A stretch of DNA of 64,000 bases from Sphingomonas soli NBRC 100801 (GTDB lineage Bacteria > Pseudomonadota > Alphaproteobacteria > Sphingomonadales > Sphingomonadaceae), in assembly GCF_001591025.1 (NCBI RefSeq), contig NZ_BCTZ01000007.1, positions 29,119 to 93,118 of the forward strand, read 5' to 3'. The stretch's first letter is position 1, and each line of letters opens with the position of its first letter. The notes under the pieces were generated by a model, which did not search any database, was not told the DNA's origin, and worked only from the letters and a program-made list of their open reading frames with translations. The translations under genes and the position numbers were made by a program. Below are positions 9,462 through 17,626 of the stretch, one piece after another.

Positions 9462-9802
9462 GCCGGCTGCTCCGCCGCGCGATCGCGCGCTTCGAGCACT
9501 TCCATCAGCTTCGCGACCGCAGAATTGGCGGAGGGCCAGGCGGCGTAGAAAGCGAGATGCGTCATCGCCTCCGCGATTTCCTCCCGGCTCAGCCCGTTAT
9601 CCAAGCCGTGGTTGAGCTGGGCGGCGAGTTCGTCCGGCCGATACATGGCGAGCAGCGCTGCGATGGTAATCAGGCTGCGATCCCGCTTGGAAAGCCCCGG
9701 ACGTTCCCAGATCTCGTCGATCAGCAAATGCTGGGTATAATCGCAAAATGCCGGGATCACCGCGCGCAGCGCTTCGTCGTCCGCATCAAGCTGTTTCTGC
9801 AA
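9458..9802 (-). CDS. Carboxymuconolactone decarboxylase family protein
   Basis: CMD-fold protein of 114 residues if it starts at the TTG at 9802. That codon is favoured because AAGGAG lies 6 bp upstream and because the resulting length matches the 112-residue neighbour; an ATG at 9838 would give 126 residues but has no clear ribosome site. LSKRDRSLITIAALLAM and LDNGLSREEIAEAMTHLAFYAAWPSA match the neighbouring copy nearly motif for motif. It overlaps the LysR gene by 17 bp and the downstream CMD gene by 4 bp, so all three should be co-translated. Confidence 0.82.
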   Translation of the reverse strand: MQKQLDADDEALRAVIPAFCDYTQHLLIDEIWERPGLSKRDRSLITIAALLAMYRPDELAAQLNHGLDNGLSREEIAEAMTHLAFYAAWPSANSAVAKLMEVLEARDRAAEQPA

Positions 9803-10754
9803 TTCCCGCTCCTTCGTTCGGCTCGACCGGCGGCGCATCCTTGATGAGCTCGCGCAGCATTTTCTCCACCACATCAGCAACCAGATCGACGGCGCGGCGG
9901 CGGTTGCTGCCGATGCTCACCACCAGCTTGATCGGAATTGCGGGATCGACGATCCGCGAGGCGCGCAGGCGCTCGGCATGCACGTCGCCGGCGATCCAGC
10001 CGAGCCGGGCGGCGGCGCTTCCCGCCAGCATCGGCAGGATCAGATAACCCACCCCGTCCTGCACCATCGCGGCGCGGCTGCCAGGCGTGTTCGCCTCTGC
10101 CACCACCGTCAGGCTCACGCGCTTGCGCGCTGCGGTGGCGTCCAGCGAACGCCGCCATTCGGTGTGCTGAGACGGCAGCAGCAACGGAAGGCCCGCCAGG
10201 CTGGAAAAGGATATCGTCTTGCGCGCGGTCGCTTCGCTTGTCGGCAGACCGACAAGGTAGGTGTCTCCCGACCCGATCTCGCGATCGTCATGGCCGAGCG
10301 CCCGCCCGCTGCGCATGAAGATGGCGAGATCCGTGCGCCCTTCCTTCAGATCGGTGCGGATATTGTCGCTGACCGCGTCGCCGATGGTGAGGCGGATATT
10401 GGGGTGTATCCGCCTGATTTCATTCACCAGCGGCCCCGACAGATAGCTTGCGATCTGCGGGCCGACGGCGATCTTGACCTCTTCGTCGGCCTCGATGACC
10501 TGCCGCTTTCCGCTCCCGATCATTTCCTGTGCGGCCGCGATGATCGTCTCGACATGCGGCATCAGCTGCTCGCCAAGTTCGGTAAGCCGAACCCCGCGCG
10601 CATTGCGATGAAACAGGCGTCCGCCACATTCATATTCCAGCGCGGCGAGCTGGCGGCTGACCACCGATTGCGCACAATTGAGGCGCAGCGCAGTCTGATA
10701 AAGACTGCCGGTTTCGAGAATGAGCTTCACCATACGAAGTTGGACAAGTTCCAC
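9786..10754 (-). CDS. LysR family transcriptional regulator
   Basis: 322-residue regulator. An N-terminal winged helix-turn-helix (TGSLYQTALRLNCAQSVVSRQLAALEYECGGRLFHR, described here by its span of about residues 15-50) is followed by RGVRLTELGEQL and an effector-binding domain (about 90-295). The start is a GTG with only a weak GGAT ribosome site. Unusually for LysR, it is not divergent from its presumed targets: it lies inside the minus-strand operon between CMD genes, and its 3' end overlaps the next gene. It probably responds to an intermediate of the BVMO pathway and controls this operon and perhaps the divergent units at 7.2-7.8 kb. Confidence 0.9.
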   Translation of the reverse strand: MELVQLRMVKLILETGSLYQTALRLNCAQSVVSRQLAALEYECGGRLFHRNARGVRLTELGEQLMPHVETIIAAAQEMIGSGKRQVIEADEEVKIAVGPQIASYLSGPLVNEIRRIHPNIRLTIGDAVSDNIRTDLKEGRTDLAIFMRSGRALGHDDREIGSGDTYLVGLPTSEATARKTISFSSLAGLPLLLPSQHTEWRRSLDATAARKRVSLTVVAEANTPGSRAAMVQDGVGYLILPMLAGSAAARLGWIAGDVHAERLRASRIVDPAIPIKLVVSIGSNRRRAVDLVADVVEKMLRELIKDAPPVEPNEGAGIAETA

Positions 10755-10882
10755 GCTACGACATCCAGATCGTTGTTAATTTCCCGCGGGGAACATCGCA
10801 CATCGGCAGCCAGCGTCCTACCCCGGCTCCTCGCCGGGCGGCGCAAGAGCGCGCCGCGCCGGCAAAGGCGCCGAACGGGAAG

Positions 10883-11269
10883 CTAGCCCTTGGCGGCATC
10901 CAGCTCGGCAAAAGTCTCCCGGGCGATGCGCGTGGAATCGATGCCTGCGGGCACGCCGCAATAGACCGCCACCTGCAGCAACGCCTCGCGAATTTGCTCG
11001 CGCGTCAGCCCGTTGTTGAGTGCCGCCTTGACGTGGAGCTTGAGCTCGTGCGGCCGATTCAGCGCGCTGATCATCCCGAGATTCAGGATGCTGCGTTCCT
11101 GGAGCGTCAGCCCTTCCCGGGACCAGACATGCCCCCAGCAATATTCGGTCGACAGCTCCTGCATCGGCATCGAGAAATCGTCTGCGCCCGCCATGGACTT
11201 CTCGACGAAATCCGCGCCGAGCACCTGCTTGCGCAGGGCCAGGCCGCGATCGAACTTTTCACTCTTCAT
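10883..11269 (-). CDS. Carboxymuconolactone decarboxylase family protein (PcaC-like)
   Basis: 128-residue protein closest of the three CMD copies to gamma-carboxymuconolactone decarboxylases: YCWGHVWSREGLTLQERSILNLGMI and LNNGLTREQIREALLQVAVYCGVPAG keep the typical WG..WSR.GL and AALNNG...EIRE.LLQVAVY.G.PA pattern. The start MKSEKFDRG has GGAAGAAGACC upstream; 38 upstream in-frame codons are excluded because they overlap the lipocalin-like gene. It could decarboxylate or isomerise a lactone made downstream of the BVMO. No other protocatechuate genes are near, so a true PcaC role is doubtful. Confidence 0.87.
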   Translation of the reverse strand: MKSEKFDRGLALRKQVLGADFVEKSMAGADDFSMPMQELSTEYCWGHVWSREGLTLQERSILNLGMISALNRPHELKLHVKAALNNGLTREQIREALLQVAVYCGVPAGIDSTRIARETFAELDAAKG

Positions 11270-11292
11270 GGTCTTCTTCCTCCATTCAATCG

Positions 11293-11748
11293 TTAGACAC
11301 GCCGCCAGTCGAGCCAGCGAGAGAGCGTGACGCCGCGTTCCTCGACGGGCGGCACATGCAGCCTGAGCAGATCGCCATGGCATTCGATGCCACGCATCAG
11401 ATCGGTGCCCACGTGGTTCTGATGGGTCGAAACCTCCACATGGTGGACGATGCGATCCGGGCCGGTCAGCGTGAAGCGGCCGGCATAGGCATCGAAGGTG
11501 CGCGCGGATTCCGCGAGCTCCTCAAGCGTCGCGCCACGGCGATCCTCGCTGATCGTGCGGCGGCGTTCGCCGAGCGGGATGGCCACCGCCATGCGGCCGC
11601 CGGCCAGATAATGCAGAAAGCCGTTGGGGCTCGTGCCATATAGCGGATTGGGACGAACGACTCCGCCGCGGTCTTCGAACGCCCGGGTAAGCTGCCAGCA
11701 GCCAAGGATATCGGCCATGCGCACGGCGCGGTCGCCCGCCGCACTCAT
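11293..11748 (-). CDS. Lipocalin-like domain protein
   Basis: 151-residue protein with the layout of the lipocalin-like family found beside catabolic genes: MADILGCWQLTRAFE, then PNPLYGTSPNGFLHYLAGGRMAVAI, and a strand-rich second half with RIVHHVEVSTHQNHVGTDLMRG. No signal peptide, so cytoplasmic. It starts 33 bp after the BVMO gene and ends 23 bp before the PcaC-like CMD gene. Role unknown; a small beta-barrel that binds or isomerises a hydrophobic intermediate would fit. A second start (MADILGC, ten codons in) is possible. Confidence 0.75.
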   Translation of the reverse strand: MSAAGDRAVRMADILGCWQLTRAFEDRGGVVRPNPLYGTSPNGFLHYLAGGRMAVAIPLGERRRTISEDRRGATLEELAESARTFDAYAGRFTLTGPDRIVHHVEVSTHQNHVGTDLMRGIECHGDLLRLHVPPVEERGVTLSRWLDWRRV

Positions 11749-11781
11749 CGCGCGGCCATCCGGGTTTCGCGTATCACCGCG

Positions 11782-13698
11782 TCATCCAAACACATAATCG
11801 GCGGGACTGAACGAGCCGACATGCCGGTAATATCGCTCTGCCCGCCACGGCATGTTGACGCTCGTCCGACCGAACCGGTTCACATAATAGGAGCTCTTGC
11901 CGGCGCTGGCCCAGATCAAGGCATCGGCGGCCGCATCGATATCCCGGTTATAGGCGTCGAACTTGTCCTGCTGCACCTCGACACTTCGGGCACCGCGTTC
12001 CAGCATGGTGGCGATACCCTGGGCGGCGTACCGGCCCCAGATCTCAAGCCATTTGGGCATGGATCCGGAGCGCGGCTGGCTGTTGGGGCCGTACAGCATG
12101 AACAGGTTGGGAAAACCGGGCATGGCGAGCCCGAGATAGGCCCGGGCACCGTCATGCTGCCATGCCGCGGAGATCGCCGTGCCCCCCCGCCCGACATAGT
12201 CGACCGGCCAGAGATAGTCCTCGGTAACGAACCCGGTGGAGAGGACCACGATATCCACCGGATGCCGCGTGCCGTCATCCGCGATCACCGCATCCGCCTC
12301 GACCCGCGCGACCCGCGACGCCACCAGCTCGACATTGGGCCGCAGCAACGCCTCGTACCAGCCATTGTCCTTGACCATCCGGCGGGTCCAGGGCGCGTGA
12401 TCGGGAATACACTTGGCGAGCAGTTCCTCATTGCCGCCCAGCCGATCGCGGATGGTGCCCACCAGATATTCGCGGAGCCGGGCGTTGCGTTCGTTCACGC
12501 CTCCCCGCGCGGTCCATTCGGGATCGAGCTCCTGCAATCCCGGCAGATCCTGGGTCGAATGCCAGTGGAAGCCGAAGCACGCCCAATTCGCGTAATAGGG
12601 GACGGTCTCGAGCAGCCATTGCTCGCCGTCTGGCACCCTGTCGTGATAGCCCACCGCCGGCTGGACCCAGTTCGGCGAGCGCTGGAACACCACCACCTGC
12701 CCCGCGGTTTCCGCGATCCGGGGCACGAGCTGGCAGCCCGTGGAGCCGGTGCCTATCACGGCGATGCGCTTGTCCGCGAGATCCAGGCGGGCCGGCCAGG
12801 CGGTCGTGTGGAATTTCGGACCCTTGAAATCGTCCAGACCCGGAATGTCGGGGATGAGCGGCTTGTTGAACAGGCCCGCCGCGCTGATGATGGCGCTCGC
12901 CCGCATCGTCCGCGGCATGCCCTTCTCACGATATTCGACGTCCCAGCATTTGCCCTGCTCGTCCCATACGGCGCGGCGGACCTCGACACCCATGCGGAGG
13001 CGATCGGCAACGCCGAACTTTCTCGCGACATGCTCGATATAGTCGCGCACTTCCGCCCCCGGCGCGAAGAGATGCTTCCAGGGATAGGTCTGCTCGAAGG
13101 TATATTGGTAGAAGCGGTTGGGGATATCGACGCGGACATCGGGATATTGGTTGGCCTCCCAGGTCCCCCCGGCCCGCTGCTGACGATCGAAAATCGTGAA
13201 CGGAATGCCGAGCTGCTTCAGATATATCGCGCTGGCGATCCCCCCGAAGCCTGCGCCGATGACCAGGACGTGGAAGCCTTCGGGAAGCGCCGCCCGGATC
13301 GACGCAGCGCGCCCCGCGAACGCATCGATCGCGCTGGAGAAAGCGAGCTGCTCCGAGCTGAGGGCGAATTCATCGTCATTTACCTGCCTTCCGGCAAACA
13401 TCTCGACGAGCTGCCGGACCTCATCGGGTTGGGGTGCCGCAGGCTGGGCAAGCCGCTTGCCCAGATGCTCGACCGCAAGCTCGACCAGCGCCGCGCGGTC
13501 GCTGGCGCGAACCATGGTCGCGGAAGAGGCCCCGCCGTTCATCGGCACCTGCTCGACGCCGATTGCCGCAAAGGCCGGGTCGCCCGTCGCCTGAAACAGC
13601 GCAAGCCGCAGTGCATTCAGATTGCACGCCTCGACTGCCTGCCGGACGAACTCCGCAGACGTGCCGACAATCGCAGTCTCGGAAAGGCGCGTGACCAT
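11782..13698 (-). CDS. Baeyer-Villiger monooxygenase, 4-hydroxyacetophenone monooxygenase-like
   Basis: 638-residue FAD/NADPH monooxygenase. The first ~140 residues form an extra helical region typical of 4-hydroxyacetophenone monooxygenase (about 640 residues) and absent from the shorter BVMO at 5527-7227. VIGAGFGGIASAIYLKQLG is the FAD motif, FKGPKFHTTAWP the BVMO fingerprint and IAVIGTGSTGCQLVP the NADPH motif. The family converts aryl ketones to aryl esters. The ATG directly follows the TGA of the SnoaL-like gene with no spacer. Two BVMOs of different subfamilies in one island suggest two successive ketone oxidations or a broad substrate range. Confidence 0.92.
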   Translation of the reverse strand: MVTRLSETAIVGTSAEFVRQAVEACNLNALRLALFQATGDPAFAAIGVEQVPMNGGASSATMVRASDRAALVELAVEHLGKRLAQPAAPQPDEVRQLVEMFAGRQVNDDEFALSSEQLAFSSAIDAFAGRAASIRAALPEGFHVLVIGAGFGGIASAIYLKQLGIPFTIFDRQQRAGGTWEANQYPDVRVDIPNRFYQYTFEQTYPWKHLFAPGAEVRDYIEHVARKFGVADRLRMGVEVRRAVWDEQGKCWDVEYREKGMPRTMRASAIISAAGLFNKPLIPDIPGLDDFKGPKFHTTAWPARLDLADKRIAVIGTGSTGCQLVPRIAETAGQVVVFQRSPNWVQPAVGYHDRVPDGEQWLLETVPYYANWACFGFHWHSTQDLPGLQELDPEWTARGGVNERNARLREYLVGTIRDRLGGNEELLAKCIPDHAPWTRRMVKDNGWYEALLRPNVELVASRVARVEADAVIADDGTRHPVDIVVLSTGFVTEDYLWPVDYVGRGGTAISAAWQHDGARAYLGLAMPGFPNLFMLYGPNSQPRSGSMPKWLEIWGRYAAQGIATMLERGARSVEVQQDKFDAYNRDIDAAADALIWASAGKSSYYVNRFGRTSVNMPWRAERYYRHVGSFSPADYVFG

Positions 13699-14181
13699 TC
13701 AGGCCGAGCCCAGGCGCTTGGCGATTTCTTCGGACGATGCATGCGTGCCCTTCACCCCGCCCCGGAACAGCGGGTTCCACGTCCGGCGTTTGATCAGCCA
13801 ATCGCCATCCTGAAGTACATAGACGTCCTCCAGCCTCGATATCGCGATCGGCGGCGCGCTGACCTGAGGCGGCTCGCCGTCATGGGCATAGATCATGCAA
13901 ATCCAGGACGACTGCACGCACGTGTCGCTTTCGAAGGTGCACATGAAATTGCTGATCGCGTGGACCACGACGCGCGGCCCGCGGTCATGGCGAAAGGCGT
14001 AGAAGGCCGCGATCTCGGCTCGACCGTTATAGGGGGTGCTGCCGTTCCGGATCTCGAAAACCGCGTCTTCGGTATAATATTCCGCAGCATTGCGGCCCCA
14101 GTTGAAATCCACGTCATGCCAATATGCCACGAGCTTGTGGTGCAGATCGGCGATCACGTCGCGCTTCTCGGCGGGGGTCAC
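13699..14181 (-). CDS. SnoaL-like / NTF2-fold protein
   Basis: 160 residues from the GTG at 14181, chosen because AGGAG (14187-14191) lies exactly 5 bp upstream; an ATG at 14199 would add six residues. YWHDVDFNWGRNAAEYYTEDAV, HAISNFMCTFE and RRTWNPLFRGG mark it as a paralogue of the protein at 8623-9099. First gene of the minus-strand operon encoding the HAPMO-like BVMO, lipocalin-like and CMD proteins. It may be a hydratase, isomerase or ring-opening enzyme acting with the BVMO; the fold does not tell. Confidence 0.82.
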   Translation of the reverse strand: MTPAEKRDVIADLHHKLVAYWHDVDFNWGRNAAEYYTEDAVFEIRNGSTPYNGRAEIAAFYAFRHDRGPRVVVHAISNFMCTFESDTCVQSSWICMIYAHDGEPPQVSAPPIAISRLEDVYVLQDGDWLIKRRTWNPLFRGGVKGTHASSEEIAKRLGSA

Positions 14182-14351
14182 GCGGGCTCCTCTCTTCATT
14201 CCGCTCACTACGGATCCAAGGATAATTAGAAACCAGCGCACAGAATTGTCAATTCGCGTATCGGCAACTTATAATTTGCGCAGAACAACATACCAATTTA
14301 CTTAAAGCATCTGTACCACTCTCGAGGCTCGCACGAAAACATCTCTTTGAT

Positions 14352-14365
14352 TACTTATTTAAGTA
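14352..14365. promoter_or_regulatory. Inverted repeat in AT-rich divergent promoter region
   Basis: TACTTA-TT-TAAGTA, a 14-bp near-palindrome in the 270-bp AT-rich gap between the minus-strand SnoaL/BVMO operon and the plus-strand esterase. A related TTACTTAAAG occurs at about 14298. It is placed to act as an operator for either gene; the regulator is unknown. Confidence 0.35.
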
Positions 14366-14451
14366 TTTCGCGCAACATCGAAGATATCAACTTCAATCAG
14401 ATCACATAATACAATAGAGTACTTTATTTATTCATATGCAGGAGGGGCATG

Positions 14452-15528
14452 ATGGCAGGCTCGAAAAACACTCGATCCCCGGTAAGCCGCTTTTCGCCGG
14501 CCGCGCTACTGGCGCTGATTGCATCAGCCTTCCCTGCCGCAGGCGCCTTCGCTCAGGACAAGCATGCCCCCGCCCCGCTATCGATCGCCCGGCAGGGCGC
14601 GTTCGAGGCCGGCGGGAGCGAGCTGGGAGAGGGCGCGAACTCCACGTCTTGCGATCACGGCCATGTCGAATATCAGATTCCCGTCCGCCCGCGCGCGACG
14701 GCATTGTTCCTATGGCACAGCTCCACCGCAGCGATGTGGCAACGCCGCTGGGATGGTGGCGAAGGCTATCAAAGCATCTTCCTGCGCCGCGGCTTCCCGA
14801 CCTATATCTGGGATGGGCCTCGCGTCGGGCGCGCGAATTATGGCTGCGAGGCCTACGCGTACACGCCCCTGCCCGGTCGTGATGCGGAGAGCTTTGTCGG
14901 CTGGCGCCTCGGCCCGACCTTCGGGAAATGGTTCCCGGGCGTGCAGTTCCCGACCGGCGACACCGATGCGTGGAACCAGGCGGCGCGCGCTCGATACGCC
15001 GAGTTCGACACCGTCGCCAACGCTCAGCTTGAGGCGGCGGCAGCCGCAAACGCGCTGGAGCGGATCGGCAAGGCGGTGCTCGTCACCAATTCGGCAGGCG
15101 GACTACGCGCGATGCTAACGGCTTTGCGGAGCGACAATGTTGCGGCGATCGTCGCGTACGAGACGCCCGGCTTCGTCTTCCCCGAAGGCGAAGGGCCGCA
15201 GCTCGCGCCCGGAAAATTCGGACCCGTCTATGTCTCCGCAGGAGAGTTTCGCAAGCTGACGCGGTTCCCGATCCAGCTCGTCTGGGGCGACAATCTGGAT
15301 CGATCGCCGCTCTGGAAGAATAACTTCGAGATAGCCCGTTCATGGGTGGAGATCGTCAACAGGCATGGCGGCAAGGCCGAGATTCTGCATCTCCCGGACC
15401 GAGGCCTGAAGGGGAACACCCACATTCCCTTTGCCGACATGAACAATGTCGCGGTTGCCGATCTGCTCAGCGAATTCCTGCGCAGGCATCGCCTTGATGG
15501 GCGTGTACACGCACCGCACCGGCGTTGA
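14452..15528 (+). CDS. Exported alpha/beta-hydrolase, esterase 713-like
   Basis: 358-residue secreted hydrolase, probably an esterase. A signal peptide (to about ...PAAGAFAQ, residue 35) precedes an alpha/beta-hydrolase domain. The layout resembles the Alcaligenes esterase 713 family: VEYQIPVR, FLRRGFPTYIWDGPRVGR, nucleophile region VTNSAGG, acid region AYETPG and histidine in GNTHIPFADMNN. The serine lies in NSAGG, not the usual GxSxG. AGGAGG (14440-14445) favours the second of two adjacent ATGs (14452 over 14449). A periplasmic esterase could cleave an ester before import or a product of BVMO action after export. Confidence 0.8.
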   Translation: MAGSKNTRSPVSRFSPAALLALIASAFPAAGAFAQDKHAPAPLSIARQGAFEAGGSELGEGANSTSCDHGHVEYQIPVRPRATALFLWHSSTAAMWQRRWDGGEGYQSIFLRRGFPTYIWDGPRVGRANYGCEAYAYTPLPGRDAESFVGWRLGPTFGKWFPGVQFPTGDTDAWNQAARARYAEFDTVANAQLEAAAAANALERIGKAVLVTNSAGGLRAMLTALRSDNVAAIVAYETPGFVFPEGEGPQLAPGKFGPVYVSAGEFRKLTRFPIQLVWGDNLDRSPLWKNNFEIARSWVEIVNRHGGKAEILHLPDRGLKGNTHIPFADMNNVAVADLLSEFLRRHRLDGRVHAPHRR

Positions 15529-15936
15529 CGGTCGCAGTCGGGGCGGACTCCAAGCCGAAGCGTGCTTCGAGCAAGTAGTACGATTTCCTGCCCCAGCACC
15601 TCGGACCACCCGAGTGCCGGTTGCGGATGATTTCAACGCCCTGCCCCGCAAAACCGACTGGGCGCGGGGCGATGCGCCGCTTCTCTGTTTCCTGATTTCG
15701 CGATCCCGCCGCGCTTTTTCGCGCTGGCGGAGCTGTTCGAAAAATTTTCCGACCAAATTAATGACTTCTGACAATCTTCGGAAAGACCATCTCAAGTTGC
15801 TGGTGCAAGCTTGTGCGCTGCTGGCTACAGGGTCTTTCCGCAAGCAAAAGGAGCCGGATCGGCGTCACGACGCCTCTCCAGCTCCTTTCTGTCTTCTGCT
15901 CCCGATCGCGGGACGGACTCGCCTCGTCAGCCAGCC
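15529..15936. other. Convergent intergenic region with a long inverted repeat
   Basis: About 400 bp with no plausible gene between the plus-strand esterase and the minus-strand DUF885 gene. A perfect 10-bp inverted repeat CGGAAAGACC (15779-15788) / GGTCTTTCCG (15831-15840) encloses 42 bp that themselves hold the small palindrome CAAGCTTG. A terminator-like hairpin follows. Could be a transcribed structured element or a decayed repeat. Confidence 0.45.
15847..15888. terminator. Possible bidirectional terminator
   Basis: AAAGGAGC (15847-15854) pairs with GCTCCTTT (15881-15888), and GGCGTC (15861-15866) with GACGCC (15869-15874) inside. The A-rich 5' and T-rich 3' ends suit termination of the convergent genes on both sides. 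The inner loop of two bases is too tight, so the exact fold is uncertain. Confidence 0.45.
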
Positions 15937-17589
15937 TTAGCGCAGCTTGTGGATCTCATCGTCATTGCCGGTCATTTCCCAGCGGATCAGCGAGATCGGG
16001 ATCGAGCCAGCCGCCCGGAAACGATCGTGGAACGACTTGATGTCGAACTTGTCGCCTTCCTGCATCGCGACATCGGCCATCAGCTTCTCGAGCTCGACCT
16101 TGCCCATATAATAGCCGATGCCATAGCCCGGCTGGCGCAGATACAGCTCGATATCGAACTGCGCGACCGCGTCGCCCGGCTTCATCCATTTGGGCGTGCG
16201 CTCGATCAGCGATGCATTGGCCTGCGCCCAGGTCCACTCGTTCGCCTGCATCTTGATCTCGGGGATCACCCGCGCCGCACGCTTGGCGCCCAGGATATAG
16301 TCCATCTCGCGCGTCTTGGGTCGGTCATCCAGCAGCCCCGCCTGCAGGATGAATTCCTCCAGATAAAAGGCCCAGCCTTCGTTGCGCAGGCCGTTGACGA
16401 AGAACAATCGCTGGCCGCCTCGAATCGGGCGCGTGTCGCGCGCCGCCTGCAGCCCGTCAAAGGCGTGCCCCGGCAGGTTATGCGCGCGCAGCGGCAGACC
16501 GTCGCGGAATTCGGACTGGAAGAAGAAGTGCAGGTTCAGCGGCTTATCGAACAGCCCCGGCTTGGACGGGTCCTTCTCGAACGGGAACTGATACGGCCCC
16601 TCTTCCGGATTATGCTTCACATAATCGGGGATCGTCACCCAATCGCCGTCGCGCAGGAAGCGCAGCAGCTCGCCATCCTCCGCCATGCGCTTGGCATCGA
16701 ATTCCTCGCGCGTCTGCACCGGCTCGGGCATGGGGATATCGCGGTTGCGATGCTCCTCGATCTTCAGGAACGCGACCTGACGCTGATATTCGCGCTCGCC
16801 GATCACGGCGACCTCTTCAGGCGTGTAAGGCAGCAGCAGCACGTTCTTGAGGTACCAGGCGTAGTTGTCACGGCCTACGCCGCCATGCGCGGGCAACCCG
16901 GCCTCGATGCTCTCCAGCCACTTCTTGAATTCGGCAGCGGCTGCCTGCGCAAGCTTGGCAGGAGCCACAAGCGAGGGTTGCAGCTTCGCCGCTTTCTCCG
17001 CCAGCTCGCCATAGACGTTCACTTCCACCTGCTTTTGCAGGATGCCAAGGCGGGCGAGATCGCCGCGCGGCGCGGTCAGGTTCACGCGCGCCTGACGCAG
17101 CGCTTCCGGTACCGCGTTCAGCTGTGCGGCCAGCGTCTTCGCTTTGTCAGCCGCAATCGGCAGCTTGGGGATGCCGATCGCGCCGTGCATCTTCGGGCCA
17201 AAGCCGAGATTGGTGGTCGAGTAAAAGGCCGGGTCGCGCTTCCAAGGTTCGACGACGCGGAACTGGAACTCCATGCCGTTCATCTCGGCGCGCAGCACCA
17301 TATAATCGACGCGCTGTGCGACCGGCCAGGCGCTGTCATCGATCGCAGCAAGCCGCGATTGGTACTGGCGCAGCTCTGCAAACTGCTTTGCAACCGCTGC
17401 CGGCGAATAGTCCGGCACGCCCTTCACCATCGCTGGCGGCACGAAAGCGCGGAATTCCTTCGCCAGCGCGACCAGCGCTTCATAGCCCTGTGCGGGTGCC
17501 TCGGCCTGCGCCATGGCCGGTGCCACGAACGACACCGGCGCAATCGGCAGAGCCATCAGAACGGCAGCAAGACCCAGTTTCTTCTTCAT
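15937..17589 (-). CDS. DUF885 family protein, exported, degenerate metal motif
   Basis: 550 residues with a signal peptide ending APAMAQ (about residue 28), so periplasmic or outer-membrane associated. The DUF885 family is a putative zinc-peptidase fold with an HExxPGH motif and a downstream EGW.xY.E motif. Here the first motif reads HNLPGHAFDG (about residue 370), lacking the glutamate, while NEGWAFYLEE (about 402) is intact. It lies 37 bp after the aminotransferase gene on the same strand and probably shares its mRNA. Ribosome site GGGAG 8 bp upstream. It resembles the copy at 48529-50223 most closely. Confidence 0.88.
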   Translation of the reverse strand: MKKKLGLAAVLMALPIAPVSFVAPAMAQAEAPAQGYEALVALAKEFRAFVPPAMVKGVPDYSPAAVAKQFAELRQYQSRLAAIDDSAWPVAQRVDYMVLRAEMNGMEFQFRVVEPWKRDPAFYSTTNLGFGPKMHGAIGIPKLPIAADKAKTLAAQLNAVPEALRQARVNLTAPRGDLARLGILQKQVEVNVYGELAEKAAKLQPSLVAPAKLAQAAAAEFKKWLESIEAGLPAHGGVGRDNYAWYLKNVLLLPYTPEEVAVIGEREYQRQVAFLKIEEHRNRDIPMPEPVQTREEFDAKRMAEDGELLRFLRDGDWVTIPDYVKHNPEEGPYQFPFEKDPSKPGLFDKPLNLHFFFQSEFRDGLPLRAHNLPGHAFDGLQAARDTRPIRGGQRLFFVNGLRNEGWAFYLEEFILQAGLLDDRPKTREMDYILGAKRAARVIPEIKMQANEWTWAQANASLIERTPKWMKPGDAVAQFDIELYLRQPGYGIGYYMGKVELEKLMADVAMQEGDKFDIKSFHDRFRAAGSIPISLIRWEMTGNDDEIHKLR

Positions 17590-17626
17590 TACGCGAACTC
17601 CCCGAATTTACTGCCGTTTCGCTCGA

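Noticed and set aside
9123..11269. AhpD-type alkylhydroperoxidase role for the three CMD-fold proteins
   Set aside because: None has the CxxC redox pair.
11821..14229. 802-codon plus-strand frame opposite the second BVMO
   Set aside because: No start context, no recognisable domain, and the opposite strand encodes complete BVMO motifs.
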